NCBI RefSeq assembly: GCF_020524485.1
Contig: NZ_JAIVLF010000004.1
Span: forward strand, 372,001 to 436,000
Direction: 5' to 3'
Source of the DNA: Novosphingobium profundi
GTDB taxonomy: Bacteria > Pseudomonadota > Alphaproteobacteria > Sphingomonadales > Sphingomonadaceae
DNA length: 64,000 nucleotides
Part shown: one piece after another, positions 8,493-18,933 of the stretch
Position numbering within the stretch: the stretch's first letter is position 1
How the letters are laid out: the number at the start of each line of letters is the position of its first letter
Notes under the pieces: generated by a model
What the model was told of the DNA's origin: nothing
Database searches by the model: none
The model's input: the letters and a program-made list of their open reading frames with translations, nothing else
Translations under genes and position numbers: made by a program

Positions 8493-9194
8493 ATGTCCAC
8501 GCCCCCCGTTCCTTCGTCATCCGACGCCCTGCCGCGATTGCTGCTGCTGCTTTCCGCGACGACCGGCCTTGTCGATGCGGCATCGGTGCTGGGACTGGGC
8601 AAGGTCTTCACCGCGAACATGACCGGAAACGTCGTGTTCCTGGGCTTTGCTGCCGCCGGGACGAGCGGCTTCCGGTTCGCGCCAGCGCTTCTGGCTCTTG
8701 CAGCGTTCATGATGGGAGCCTGGGGCGCAGGCAAACTCGGACGAGCGCAATCCGCCCGGCCATTAGGCCAATGGTTGATGCGTGCGGCATTGACGGAGGC
8801 CGCGCTGCTGTGGGTAGCGGCCGCCATCGCGACGACGATCGACGTGGCCGCGCAGGCGCCCGAGCCGGCCGTTCTCGCGGTCATCGCCCTGACCGGGTTT
8901 GCCATGGGCCTGAGGAACGCGACGATCCGCCAGCTCAAGGTGCCGGACCTGACGACAACGGTCCTGACGCTCACCATCACGGGTATCGCAGCAGACCAGA
9001 CTGGCCGCACGACGCCCAATTTCCTGCGGCGCTTCGGCGCGGTTCTGGCGATCTTCGCCGGTGCAACCGTAGGCGCCCTGCTGCTTCGCCTGGGCGGGCT
9101 TGCCTGCCCGCTCGCCCTGGCCGGTCTGATCGTGCTGGGGGCGACCTTCGCCTTCCTGCGCAGCCCGGTTGCCGCCGCGCCGCACGGCAAATGA
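8493..9194 (+). CDS. YoaK family (DUF1275) membrane protein
   Basis: A 233-residue polytopic inner-membrane protein of the DUF1275/YoaK family. About six hydrophobic segments are visible, with the family signature TGLVDAASVLGLGKVFTANM then TGNVVFLG at the N-terminus and GLRNATIRQL plus TTTVLTLTITGIA in the second half. An AGGAG site at 8482-8486 sets the ATG at 8493. It follows the porin by 34 bp and precedes katG by 33 bp, so it is probably cotranscribed with both. Function of the family is unknown; it is often found near oxidative-stress genes. Confidence 0.85.
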   Translation: MSTPPVPSSSDALPRLLLLLSATTGLVDAASVLGLGKVFTANMTGNVVFLGFAAAGTSGFRFAPALLALAAFMMGAWGAGKLGRAQSARPLGQWLMRAALTEAALLWVAAAIATTIDVAAQAPEPAVLAVIALTGFAMGLRNATIRQLKVPDLTTTVLTLTITGIAADQTGRTTPNFLRRFGAVLAIFAGATVGALLLRLGGLACPLALAGLIVLGATFAFLRSPVAAAPHGK

Positions 9195-11411
<2,217 letters not shown>

Positions 11412-11427
11412 AAAGGCCAAGGGAGCG

Positions 11428-11454
11428 CCCCGCAGCCGATTGCGCGCTGCGGGG
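11428..11454. terminator. Hairpin between convergent katG and osmC
   Basis: A perfect 9-base inverted repeat (CCCCGCAGC / GCTGCGGGG) with a 9-base loop lies in the 49-bp gap between the two convergent stops. There is no T-run on either side, so it may be a bidirectional hairpin that acts with Rho rather than a classical intrinsic terminator. Confidence 0.6.
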
Positions 11455-11460
11455 ACGATC

Positions 11461-11880
11461 TCACGCCGCAAGGGTGGTGATACGGATGTCGCCGGTCAGG
11501 GCCTTGTGAACCGGGCACCTGTCGGCCACCTCGAGCAGGCGCTCGCGCTGCTCAGGGGTCAGGAGAGAGCCCGTGATGGCGACAGTCTTCACGAAGTTGT
11601 CATGCGCGCGCTCGTCTCCTGCGGCATGCCTTTTTACGTGTTCGACCGACACGTTCACGTGCTCCAGTGGCCATCCTTGCTTCCGGGCGTACCAGCGCAC
11701 CGTGATCGCGGTGCACGCGCCAAGCGCCGAAGTCAGCAGGTCGAAGGGGTTGGGGCCAAGATCGTTTCCGCCTTCAGAATGCGGTTCGTCACCGAACAGA
11801 TGATGTCCGGAAACCTCAATGGCGACCGCCAGCGGACTGCCTTGCGCATCCGCGATCTGCGCCAGTGTCTTGCGAGCCAT
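11461..11880 (-). CDS. OsmC family peroxiredoxin-like protein
   Basis: OsmC/Ohr-superfamily protein of 139 residues. Both redox cysteines are present: C56 in LTSALGACTAITV and C122 in ADRCPVHKAL. These proteins reduce organic hydroperoxides using a thiol donor. The start at 11880 is preceded by GGGAGA at good spacing; the frame's upstream extension overlaps the next gene. It is the last gene of a pirin-GNAT-OsmC run, 23 bp after the GNAT gene, and converges on katG. The branch resembles YhfA-like OsmC proteins more than Ohr. Confidence 0.92.
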   Translation of the reverse strand: MARKTLAQIADAQGSPLAVAIEVSGHHLFGDEPHSEGGNDLGPNPFDLLTSALGACTAITVRWYARKQGWPLEHVNVSVEHVKRHAAGDERAHDNFVKTVAITGSLLTPEQRERLLEVADRCPVHKALTGDIRITTLAA

Positions 11881-11903
11881 CTGTGATATCTCCCGTGAAG
11901 CCG

Positions 11904-12233
11904 CTATTGCGAGCCGATGCGCGGCGCTTCGCTCGGCGCGACTGTCATCACATCGTGCCATTCGGGATGCTTGGCGTAGCGCGCTCGCACGTAAGGGCAG
12001 ATTGGAATGATGCGAAAGTGGTGTTCGCGGGCGTCTGCGACCAGAAAGTCGACGAGCGCTGCCGCCGCACCGGTCCCGCGAAGCACTTCGGGAGCACCAG
12101 TATGATCGGCGCTGATGAGGTCGGGGCCCCAGTGTGTGAAGGTCAGTTCGGCCTCGGCATCGATGCCGGTAACGTGGGCGACGTAGCGGCCTTTGCGCGG
12201 TCCGTCTTCCCTGGTGATGTGGATCTGTGTCAT
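11904..12233 (-). CDS. GNAT-fold N-acetyltransferase (YjdJ-like)
   Basis: Short GNAT-type protein of 109 residues of the YjdJ/GCN5-related small group. It shows a beta-strand with ELTFTHWG, the cofactor-binding region PEVLRGTGAAAALVDFLV (the RGxGxA pyrophosphate loop), and an IIPICPYVRARYAKHPEW motif typical of this subgroup. The acceptor is unknown. It lies between pirin and osmC on the same strand (69 bp after pirin, 23 bp before osmC), so it is likely expressed with them in the response governed by the divergent LysR gene. Confidence 0.85.
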   Translation of the reverse strand: MTQIHITREDGPRKGRYVAHVTGIDAEAELTFTHWGPDLISADHTGAPEVLRGTGAAAALVDFLVADAREHHFRIIPICPYVRARYAKHPEWHDVMTVAPSEAPRIGSQ

Positions 12234-12302
12234 GTCAGGTATTCCTGCCGGGCAGGAGGAGCCCGCGCCCTGCGGCCCCCTCCCGGATTAGGTGGCTGGC
12301 AC

Positions 12303-13001
12303 TCAGGCCGCGTCGACCAGCACGATCTCGCTGTCTTCGATCGCGGTCACGCGGATCACATCGAGATCGCGGATCGCGACGCCGTCGCGGGCATTGATGC
12401 GCACGTCCTCGATGCGGACCGCACCCGCCGCGGGGACGAGGTAGCCCTTGCGATCGGCGCCAAGCGCGTATTCGGCCGTCTCGCCCGCCTTGAGCGTGGC
12501 GGCGACCACGCGCGCATCGGTACGGATCGGCAGGGCATCGTCATCGTTGGCGTAGCCCGAAGCAAGGGTCACGAAATGGCCCGCCCGCTCGCCCTTGGGA
12601 AAGGGCCGCGCGCCCCAGGTCGGCGTGCCGCCCTTGCTGGTGGGCACGATCCAGATCTGGAAGATCCTGGTCGTCACATCCTCCAAGTTGTATTCCGAAT
12701 GGCGAATGCCGGTCCCGGCGCTCATCACCTGCACATCACCCGCTTCGGTGCGGCCCTCGTTGCCAAGGCTGTCCTTGTGCGTGATCGCGCCTTCCCGGAC
12801 ATACGTGATGATCTCCATGTCGCGGTGCGGGTGCGGGGGGAAACCGGTGCCGGGGGCGATCGTGTCATCGTTCCAGACGCGCAGGGCACCCCAATTATGG
12901 CGCTGCGGGTCATGATAATCCGCAAAGGAAAAGTGGTGATGGGCATCAAGCCAACCGTGGTTGGCAGCACCGAGGCCGTCAAAGGGACGAAGTTCGATCA
13001 T
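12303..13001 (-). CDS. Pirin family protein (quercetin dioxygenase-like cupin)
   Basis: Bicupin pirin/YhaK-type protein of 232 residues. The iron ligands of the N-terminal cupin are visible as H57, H59, H101 and E103 (GFPPHPHRDMEI and GTGIRHSEYN). Bacterial pirins often show quercetinase activity or act as redox sensors. It starts a pirin-GNAT-OsmC run and is transcribed away from a LysR-type regulator, with 119 bp between the two starts; that layout suggests control by the LysR protein. Physiological substrate unknown. Confidence 0.9.
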   Translation of the reverse strand: MIELRPFDGLGAANHGWLDAHHHFSFADYHDPQRHNWGALRVWNDDTIAPGTGFPPHPHRDMEIITYVREGAITHKDSLGNEGRTEAGDVQVMSAGTGIRHSEYNLEDVTTRIFQIWIVPTSKGGTPTWGARPFPKGERAGHFVTLASGYANDDDALPIRTDARVVAATLKAGETAEYALGADRKGYLVPAAGAVRIEDVRINARDGVAIRDLDVIRVTAIEDSEIVLVDAA

Positions 13002-13120
13002 GGTCTTGTCTCCGATTGGGCGATGCGGGTGTGATCGCGCCTTGCCCCACCGGTGTAGCCCCCCTACTCTTTTCAGATCAGGGGCATAATTTTCAACAGT
13101 TCATTCGAGGAATTGGAATA

Positions 13121-14050
13121 GTGAGCGATCCGGGCAATCCCACGCTGGACCAGCTGAATATCTTTCTGGCCATCGTCGATACCGGCAGCTTCGCGGCCGC
13201 TGGGCGCAAGCTCAATAGGGCCGTCTCGGTCATCAGCTATGGCATCACCAACCTTGAGGCGCAGCTTGGGGTCATGCTGTTCGAGCGCGAGGGAACGCGG
13301 CGCCCCAGGCTCACCGCTGAGGGGCGCACGCTCCTGTCCGAAGCGCGCCTGATCGCGCAGGGCGTCGACGGCCTGAAGGCCAAGGCGAAGGGCTTGCTTA
13401 GCGGCCTCGAAGCCGAAGTGAATCTTGCCGTCGATGTTATGCTTCCCGCCGATCGGCTCGGACAGGTTCTGAAGGAATTCGTGCAGCAATTCCCGACCGT
13501 CCAGTTGCATCTGCACGGCGAAGCGCTGGGCGCGATCGCCTCGCTGGTTCTGGATCGCGAAGCCGACATCGGCCTGTCGGGGCCGCTGGCCGCCGGCGTT
13601 GACGGACTGGAAAGTCGCTCGGCCGGCTCGATACCCATGATCCCCGTGGCCGCCCCCGATCACCCCCTGGCGCGCATGACGCCCATCGCGCCTGGAGCGG
13701 GGCGCAATTATATCCAGCTCGTGCTGAGCGATCGCTCCCGGTTCACCGAAGGCCGCGACTTTTCCGTCTTCAGCGCGCGAACGTGGCGCATGGCGGACCT
13801 TGGCGCCAAGCACGCCTTGCTCCGACAAGCCATCGGGTGGGGCAACATGCCGCTCGACATGGTGGAAGCCGATCTTGCCGCAGGCAGGCTGGTCCGCCTC
13901 GATATGCCCGATCACGTCGGCGGGACCTATCGCTTCGCCGCGATCTGGCGACGTGATGCCCTCCCTGGCCCAGCGGCGACATGGCTGATCGATCGCTTTG
14001 TCGAGCTGGGCAGAGACGACTCTGAGATTGCCGGGCTTGGGGACATCTGA
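13121..14050 (+). CDS. LysR-type transcriptional regulator
   Basis: LysR-family regulator of 309 residues: winged helix-turn-helix at about residues 8-68 (LDQLNIFLAIVDTGSFAAAG, LNRAVSVISYGITNLEAQLG) and a periplasmic-binding-protein-like effector domain after it. The likely start is the GTG at 13121, with GAGG about ten bases upstream; the frame extends further but no better start is seen. It is divergent from the pirin-GNAT-OsmC run and probably controls it from the shared 119-bp region. Inducer unknown, perhaps an electrophile or oxidant judging by the targets (inference). Confidence 0.9.
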   Translation: MSDPGNPTLDQLNIFLAIVDTGSFAAAGRKLNRAVSVISYGITNLEAQLGVMLFEREGTRRPRLTAEGRTLLSEARLIAQGVDGLKAKAKGLLSGLEAEVNLAVDVMLPADRLGQVLKEFVQQFPTVQLHLHGEALGAIASLVLDREADIGLSGPLAAGVDGLESRSAGSIPMIPVAAPDHPLARMTPIAPGAGRNYIQLVLSDRSRFTEGRDFSVFSARTWRMADLGAKHALLRQAIGWGNMPLDMVEADLAAGRLVRLDMPDHVGGTYRFAAIWRRDALPGPAATWLIDRFVELGRDDSEIAGLGDI

Positions 14051-14097
14051 CAGAGTTCAGATGGTCCCCAGTTCCTTCTTGAGGCCATTGGCGCCGC

Positions 14098-14883
14098 TCA
14101 CGCGATGGTGGGAACGATGCCACCTTCCACCCGGATTGCAGCGCCATTGGTAATCGCGCCCCACGGGCTCGACAGCAACGCGACCTGAGCCGCGATTTCG
14201 TCCGCTTCGATCAACCGCCGGATCAGCGACAACGGGCGATACTTGCGGAAGAATTCAGCCTCCCGGTCGGCTTCCGGCGCATCCTTGTTGTCCACGACCG
14301 AACGGATGAATTCGACGATGCCTTCCGAGCGCGTCGGGCCGGGCATCACGGAATTGACGGTCACACCTGTCCCGCGCGTTTGCTCGGCGAGGCCGCGTGC
14401 AATGGCGAGTTGCGCTGTCTTGGTCATGCCGTAGTGGATCATTTCGCCAGGGACGACGAGCGCGCTTTCACTGGCGATGAAGATGATCCTGCCCCAGTCC
14501 TTGGCCAGCATGCGCGGGAAATAATGGCGGGCGAGCCGCGCGCCGCTCACCACGTTGACTTCGAACATATGGTGCCAGTCGGCGTCTGAAATATCGGCGA
14601 AGGGCTTGGCCTCATAAATGCCCAGGTTGTTGACGAGGATGTCGGCCTCCGGCGCTGCCTCGATCAGGGTCGCCGCGCCGTCCGCCGTGGCGACGTCTGC
14701 CACAACGGCCTTCACCGAGCCGATCTTGGCGATACGTTCAGCGGCAGCATCCAGCTTATCCTGATTGCGACCGCTGATGATCACGCTCGCGCCTTCGCGT
14801 GCCAGACGTTCGGCGATCGCGAAACCGATTCCGGCTGTCGATCCGGTCACCAGCGCAGTCTTGCCCTTGAGTTGCAGGTCCAT
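14098..14883 (-). CDS. Short-chain dehydrogenase/reductase
   Basis: Classical SDR oxidoreductase of 261 residues. The Rossmann glycine motif TGSTAGIG is at 13-20, VNNLGIYE follows the NNAG pattern, and the catalytic Ser, Tyr and Lys are in the ASESALVV and HYGMTK motifs. The arginine in IISGRNQDK after the second strand points to NADP(H) preference. It is divergent from a LysR gene 110 bp away and convergent with the upstream LysR gene. Substrate unknown; the protein belongs to the broad 'oxidoreductase' branch rather than FabG. Confidence 0.92.
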   Translation of the reverse strand: MDLQLKGKTALVTGSTAGIGFAIAERLAREGASVIISGRNQDKLDAAAERIAKIGSVKAVVADVATADGAATLIEAAPEADILVNNLGIYEAKPFADISDADWHHMFEVNVVSGARLARHYFPRMLAKDWGRIIFIASESALVVPGEMIHYGMTKTAQLAIARGLAEQTRGTGVTVNSVMPGPTRSEGIVEFIRSVVDNKDAPEADREAEFFRKYRPLSLIRRLIEADEIAAQVALLSSPWGAITNGAAIRVEGGIVPTIA

Positions 14884-14892
14884 GGTACGTCG

Positions 14893-14920
14893 CTCCGTTT
14901 ATCCGTTAATGGGAACGGAG
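14893..14920. promoter_or_regulatory. Inverted repeat in the SDR leader, candidate operator
   Basis: A 7-base inverted repeat (CTCCGTT / AACGGAG, 14-base spacer) lies just upstream of the SDR start in the divergent SDR/LysR gap. It could be a repressor site or a leader hairpin. Seen by eye only. Confidence 0.35.
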
Positions 14921-14959
14921 ATAAGCGAAGCGGCTATTGATGATTAGATCGCAACTGTG

Positions 14960-14972
14960 CACTTTAGAAGTG
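14960..14972. promoter_or_regulatory. Candidate LysR-type binding site
   Basis: The short dyad CACTT-TAG-AAGTG lies 22 bp before the LysR start and 77 bp before the SDR start. LysR proteins often bind such interrupted dyads between themselves and a divergent target, so this is a plausible autoregulatory site. Confidence 0.4.
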
Positions 14973-14993
14973 TCTTGAAATCATGAGTGGCCA

Positions 14994-15887
14994 ATGGACA
15001 ATCGCTTCGGGGACATGGAAATTTTTCTGAGCGTCGCACACAATGGCAGTTTCGCCGCCGCCGCCCGTATCCTGCGCGTCACACCGTCCGCGGTCAGCCG
15101 ATCTGTTTCACGTCTGGAGGCGCGGCTTGGAGTGCAACTCATCGCGCGTACGACCCGTGCCTTGGCGCTTACCGCCGATGGCGAGACGTACCGCGATCGC
15201 GTTTCGGCACTGATGGAAGACTTGAACGATATCGAAGGCAGCTTTGGGGGAGAGGAGCAGGAACCGAAAGGGCTATTACGCGTCAATGCATCGGTTCCCT
15301 TTGGCACGCATTGCCTTCTCCCGATTCTGCCGCGTTTCCTGGAGCGATTTCCTGCAGTGACGGTCGAGCTTGCCTTGTCGGACGCCTTGATCGAATTGAT
15401 CAGCGCGCGCGCGGATATCGCGATCCGCATCGGGCCCTTGCGCGATGTGGGCCTCAAGGCCAAGAAGCTTGGGCGCAGTCGCATGGTCTTGGTGGCGAGT
15501 CCGGAGTATCTGGCACGCCATGGCGCTCCAAAAGAACCCGGCGATCTTGAACACCATGCCTGCCTGCGCTTCAGCTTCCGCCGCTCGGTCGACACCTGGC
15601 CTTTCTCGGTAGACGGTCGTCTTGTCTCGCGGACGGTCAACGGACCTTTCCTGGGCAATTCCGGTGAAGTGGTCCGGTTGATGGCATTGGCAGATGGTGG
15701 GATAGCCCGGCTCGGGCATTTTCATGTCACCAAGGACCTTGCTGAGGGTCGCCTGGTCGAACTGCTGTCCTCCTTCCATCCCGGTGACGGGGAAGATATC
15801 CATGCGCTCTATCTCGGGGAACAGCATCCCTCACGCACTGTGCGCGCTTTTCTTGATTTTCTGGCGAGCGAACTGGTTCTGCCGTAG
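14994..15887 (+). CDS. LysR-type transcriptional regulator
   Basis: LysR-family regulator of 297 residues with an N-terminal helix-turn-helix (MEIFLSVAHNGSFAAAAR, VTPSAVSRSVSRLEARLG) and an effector domain whose start reads LLRVNASVPFGTHCLLPIL. This is the CrgA/DsdC-like subgroup common in proteobacteria and often paired with an oxidoreductase. It is divergent from the SDR gene, which is its likely target. Effector unknown. Confidence 0.92.
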   Translation: MDNRFGDMEIFLSVAHNGSFAAAARILRVTPSAVSRSVSRLEARLGVQLIARTTRALALTADGETYRDRVSALMEDLNDIEGSFGGEEQEPKGLLRVNASVPFGTHCLLPILPRFLERFPAVTVELALSDALIELISARADIAIRIGPLRDVGLKAKKLGRSRMVLVASPEYLARHGAPKEPGDLEHHACLRFSFRRSVDTWPFSVDGRLVSRTVNGPFLGNSGEVVRLMALADGGIARLGHFHVTKDLAEGRLVELLSSFHPGDGEDIHALYLGEQHPSRTVRAFLDFLASELVLP

Positions 15888-16145
15888 CGCAAGTTCGCCA
15901 TATGGCATGGCGGCTTTAGCCCGTCGATGCATGGCGTGCGTGTCCCAATCTTGCGCCGTGACACGGGAGGGGACGTCTGAAAGCCAAGTCAGGATCACCA
16001 TTCAGGCCACGCCGATCGAGACGGAACGGCCAAGGATGATGGCATTCGAGTTTTCTACTATCCTGAAAAGTTGGAGTGACTTTATACAGATTTCGTAAAA
16101 TTCGCGGCGTGCCTAGATGGAATCCGACATCAGGAGGCATCAATC

Positions 16146-16325
16146 ATGGCACAATTGGTCACGCAAATCGCCCGGTATCCTCGCGTTCTTGCCGAGAGTG
16201 CGCAGCCGGTCATCATCGCTTTCAGCGTGGCCGGCTTTACCGGTGGCGCTCTTTCCGCGATCGGGGCCCTCGCCGGGGAGGCCCGCAGGCGCACTGCGGC
16301 CAGAGTCGGTGTGTCGGTTCAGTAA
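16146..16325 (+). CDS. Small hydrophobic protein, 59 residues
   Basis: A short reading frame encoding 59 residues, starting MAQLVTQIARYPRV, with one hydrophobic stretch (PVIIAFSVAGFTGGALSAI, about residues 21-39) and a basic Arg-rich C-terminus. An excellent AGGAGG site at 16133-16138 lies 7 bases before the ATG, which argues for real translation. It lies between a LysR gene and the integrase with no close partner. It could be a single-pass membrane peptide. No family recognised. Confidence 0.5.
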   Translation: MAQLVTQIARYPRVLAESAQPVIIAFSVAGFTGGALSAIGALAGEARRRTAARVGVSVQ

Positions 16326-16639
16326 AGCCCTCGATTGGGAAGCTGCAGAAGCGGGCCATTGACGCGAAAAAGGGAAAGTAAGGTCGAGCGTGCCCGGCAA
16401 GCCAAGATCAGTTCATAAGAGGCTGCAATGGGACGTAGGCCGACAGCCAGATTTTCCACTCTGTCAGGATGATTCGCCTGGCACAACGGACAGGCAGCTA
16501 TCGCCCGTTCCTCAACAGGGAAGCGACAGTCCGCAACCGGCCCGGGCACGCCATTAAGAAATGGGTTTCGGCCCATTGCGGCCACTGACGGCCCTCAAAT
16601 TCACCAGCGCTCTCACGCGGAGAGAAAAGCCATCGCCTT
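16326..16639. other. Gap without a convincing gene
   Basis: 314 bases between the small hydrophobic protein and the 3' end of the integrase. One 88-codon minus-strand frame (16319-16585) containing a CPLC motif spans most of it, but it has no good ribosome-binding site and overlaps the preceding gene's end. No tRNA-like repeat, inverted terminal repeat or terminator was recognised. Such leftover sequence is common behind island integrases. Confidence 0.4.
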
Positions 16640-17965
16640 TCAGCGTGGCTTCCCATTTGTCGAGACTAGCCGCAGAAAGGGTTTGGGCTTGCCCTGGGGC
16701 GGCTGCACCTCAGCCACAGGTGCGCTTCTAGGCTCACTACAGCGGTTGCTTTTGGGCGAGCCGGACCTCGCTTTCTTCGTGATCGCGTCATCTATCATGT
16801 TTGCCCAGTCCTGAAGCATGCGCCGCCGCGAGGAAATATAGAGCGCGCTGTTGTATGCGCCCCTCACCGAATTGGTTTCCGAATGCGCCAAAGCCATCTC
16901 GATCCAATCCGAGCTGTAACCTTCCGTTTCGTTGGCCCACGTCGATGCCAGCCCTCGAAAGCCGTGAACGGTCTGGCGGCGCCGGTAGCCCATGCGATAG
17001 CAGGCATAGATCATGGTGTTCTCGGAAATCGGCTGACCGGGCTTCGGGCCGGGGAAGACGAACCCGCTTTCGCTTGCCAACAGGCGCCGCCGCAGCATTG
17101 CGACGGCTTGCCTCGGCAAGGGCACCAGATGCTCGCGCCCCATCTTCATGCGTTCAGCCGGGACGCGCCAGAGAGGTTCGCTCCCGTCTAGATCCTCGAA
17201 CTCACTCCAAGCAGCGAATCGTACTTCGCTGGTACGGGCCCACGTCATCATGGTGAACATCAGGGCATCGCGTGTAAGCGACTGACAGCGTGGACTGTCC
17301 TCCCCATCGTAGGAAGCGATGGCCCGTAACAACTGCGGCAGTTCCTTGAGCGGCACGCGAGACATGTGCTTGACACGCGGCCGAGGTTTGAGCGCTCCCG
17401 CAAGGTGAACCGAAGGATCGTCTTGCGCCCAGCCGTTGGCAATCGCGAAACGGAAGACCTGCCCCACGCATTGCTTGGCCCGGCGACTGATATCGAGAGC
17501 CCCACGCTCTTCAATCTTACGGATCATGGCCAGGATCTCGGGAGCGGTGATCTGGGTGATCGGCTTTGCGCCCAGCATCGGAAAGACGTCCCTCTCCATT
17601 CGACTCAGCACACGCTTGGCGTGCGCATCGTCCAGCCCCCCTTCTCTATTCGCATGCCACTTGCGCGCCACTGTCTCGAAAGTGTTCGTCCTGACCTGGA
17701 CCTCCGCAGCGATCTCGACGCCAGGATCACGCCCCTCGGCGAGCAGCCCCCGCGCCACATCCCTGCGCGCACGGGCGACCGCGAGGGAGACCTCGGGGTA
17801 CTTGCCGAAGCTCAGCAGCTTCTCCTTGCCCGCGAAGCGGTATTTCATCCGCCACAGCTTCGAGCCGTTGGGCTGGACGAGCACATGTAGCCCACCCCCG
17901 TCCGAGAGCTTGTATGGGCGCGGCCGGACGGCCGCATATTTCACCTCGAGTTCCTTGAGTGCCAT
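16640..17965 (-). CDS. Tyrosine recombinase, P4-type integrase
   Basis: Site-specific tyrosine recombinase of 441 residues with the P4/prophage-integrase layout: an N-terminal DUF4102-like arm-binding domain (YKLSDGGGLHVLVQPNGSK, LSFGKYPEVSLAVAR), a core-binding domain at about 93-190, and a catalytic domain with R244 (ARTSEVR), H334 and R337 (VHGFRGLAS), H361 (LAHSETNS) and nucleophile Y371. The ATG at 17965 begins the usual family N-terminus; the open frame reaches 18073 without a better start. It is transcribed away from tRNA-Met, whose 3' end is 201 bp upstream. This family typically inserts elements into tRNA 3' ends. Confidence 0.95.
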   Translation of the reverse strand: MALKELEVKYAAVRPRPYKLSDGGGLHVLVQPNGSKLWRMKYRFAGKEKLLSFGKYPEVSLAVARARRDVARGLLAEGRDPGVEIAAEVQVRTNTFETVARKWHANREGGLDDAHAKRVLSRMERDVFPMLGAKPITQITAPEILAMIRKIEERGALDISRRAKQCVGQVFRFAIANGWAQDDPSVHLAGALKPRPRVKHMSRVPLKELPQLLRAIASYDGEDSPRCQSLTRDALMFTMMTWARTSEVRFAAWSEFEDLDGSEPLWRVPAERMKMGREHLVPLPRQAVAMLRRRLLASESGFVFPGPKPGQPISENTMIYACYRMGYRRRQTVHGFRGLASTWANETEGYSSDWIEMALAHSETNSVRGAYNSALYISSRRRMLQDWANMIDDAITKKARSGSPKSNRCSEPRSAPVAEVQPPQGKPKPFLRLVSTNGKPR

Positions 17966-18169
17966 GTGGGGGTATCGCCGTTGTAGGGTATGCGGCGATG
18001 GTACCCCCAGATTCGGCGAAAATTCAAACCGACACCCCCAAACGCAGCCGAACGCACTTGGACGTCGACGCACGCAGACAACCGGGAAAAATAATTGATT
18101 TTAAAAAGAAAAAAGACGCTGCCGGCTTGTTCTGGACTAGCGCGGACAACGTCTGAAAATGGGGTATGG
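16640..18169. mobile_element. Integrase-bearing end of a probable tRNA-Met-integrated island
   Basis: A P4-type integrase sits directly next to the 3' end of tRNA-Met and reads away from it, the standard arrangement at one end of an integrative island. The 201-bp gap is AT-rich near 18090-18118, unlike its surroundings, and probably carries the integrase promoter and arm sites. The element would extend leftwards over the accessory genes, but no second copy of the tRNA 3' end was found by eye in 1-16639, so the other end is unresolved or outside the window, or the element may have decayed. Confidence 0.5.
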
Positions 18170-18243
18170 TAGCGGAGGAGGGACTCGAACCCCCGACACG
18201 CGGATTATGATTCCGCTGCTCTAACCGGCTGAGCTACTCCGCC
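18167..18243 (-). tRNA. tRNA-Met (CAU), elongator type
   Basis: A 77-nt cloverleaf on the minus strand including an encoded CCA. The acceptor stem is GGCGGAG paired with CTCCGCT (one G-U pair), the anticodon stem is GCGGA/TCCGC, and the anticodon CAT lies at 18207-18209. Sequence character (GGCGGAGTAGCTCAG start) fits elongator tRNA-Met of alphaproteobacteria rather than initiator or the lysidine-modified Ile tRNA. Its 3' end is the likely attachment site of the adjacent integrase. Confidence 0.95.
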
Positions 18244-18350
18244 ATACCAATTCCGGCCTTGGCCGGAGCAGTGTGGTGCGCCGCGTCTGCGGGGCAGGTG
18301 CGTGCCTCTAGGGGGGTATCGAGGATTGGTCAACACCCTATTTTACAAAT

Positions 18351-18896
18351 TTAGCGATTAAAGTGCAGGTCCTTGATCGGGCGCCATAATCCGTCCTCCC
18401 AGGCATAGAGGCCAAAGCCGCGGAAACGGAAAGGTCGGGGCTCCAGCGTGGGCCCAAGCTGCGCCTGAAGCGCCCTCGCCTCTTGCGAGGTCACCTTGTT
18501 CTGGATCGTGACGTGGAGGCGCGGGGGCTGGGCGTCCTGGCGCGTGAGGAGGCCGTGCATACGCTCGGCGATCTCGGCGTGGCATTCGACCATGTCAGGC
18601 GATTCGATGCGAAGCGCCGTGCCCTTGCCCAGCTTCAGCAGCCCCACGATCTGGGCCTGGGGCGGCGGATTGTGCGTCAGGTCTTTCAGGAGCTGTATCA
18701 ACTCCGCCTCCACGCTGGGTGGGAGCGCGTGAAAGAGCGTCACGTGCGCACGGAGGCGATTGCGTTCAGGCGGAAAGTGGGCGGTGCGAAGCGCGTCGGC
18801 CCAGGCCTGTATCTCAGGAGGAAGCAGGGCCGTCACGAGCAAGGGGGCGCCCGGCTGACGCTCAGGGGCAAGAACTTCCCCGGGAAGGTTCACCAT
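18351..18896 (-). CDS. 2'-5' RNA ligase family (2H phosphoesterase) protein
   Basis: A 181-residue protein of the 2H phosphoesterase superfamily. Both HxT motifs are present: H51 in RAHVTLFHAL and H128 in RLHVTIQNKV. Family members hydrolyse cyclic 2',3'-phosphates or form 2'-5' RNA linkages; the branch with this spacing is usually annotated as RNA 2',3'-cyclic phosphodiesterase-like. It starts 37 bp after the mltG stop on the same strand, so it may be the last gene of the acpP-fabF-mltG run. Confidence 0.88.
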   Translation of the reverse strand: MVNLPGEVLAPERQPGAPLLVTALLPPEIQAWADALRTAHFPPERNRLRAHVTLFHALPPSVEAELIQLLKDLTHNPPPQAQIVGLLKLGKGTALRIESPDMVECHAEIAERMHGLLTRQDAQPPRLHVTIQNKVTSQEARALQAQLGPTLEPRPFRFRGFGLYAWEDGLWRPIKDLHFNR

Positions 18897-18933
18897 GGCC
18901 AGCCTACCGTCATGCCAGGTGCCTCGAATGCGC

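Noticed and set aside
16319..16585. 88-codon minus-strand frame with a CPLC motif
   Set aside because: No good ribosome-binding site, overlap with the 59-residue gene and no recognisable domain; kept only as a remark on the gap.
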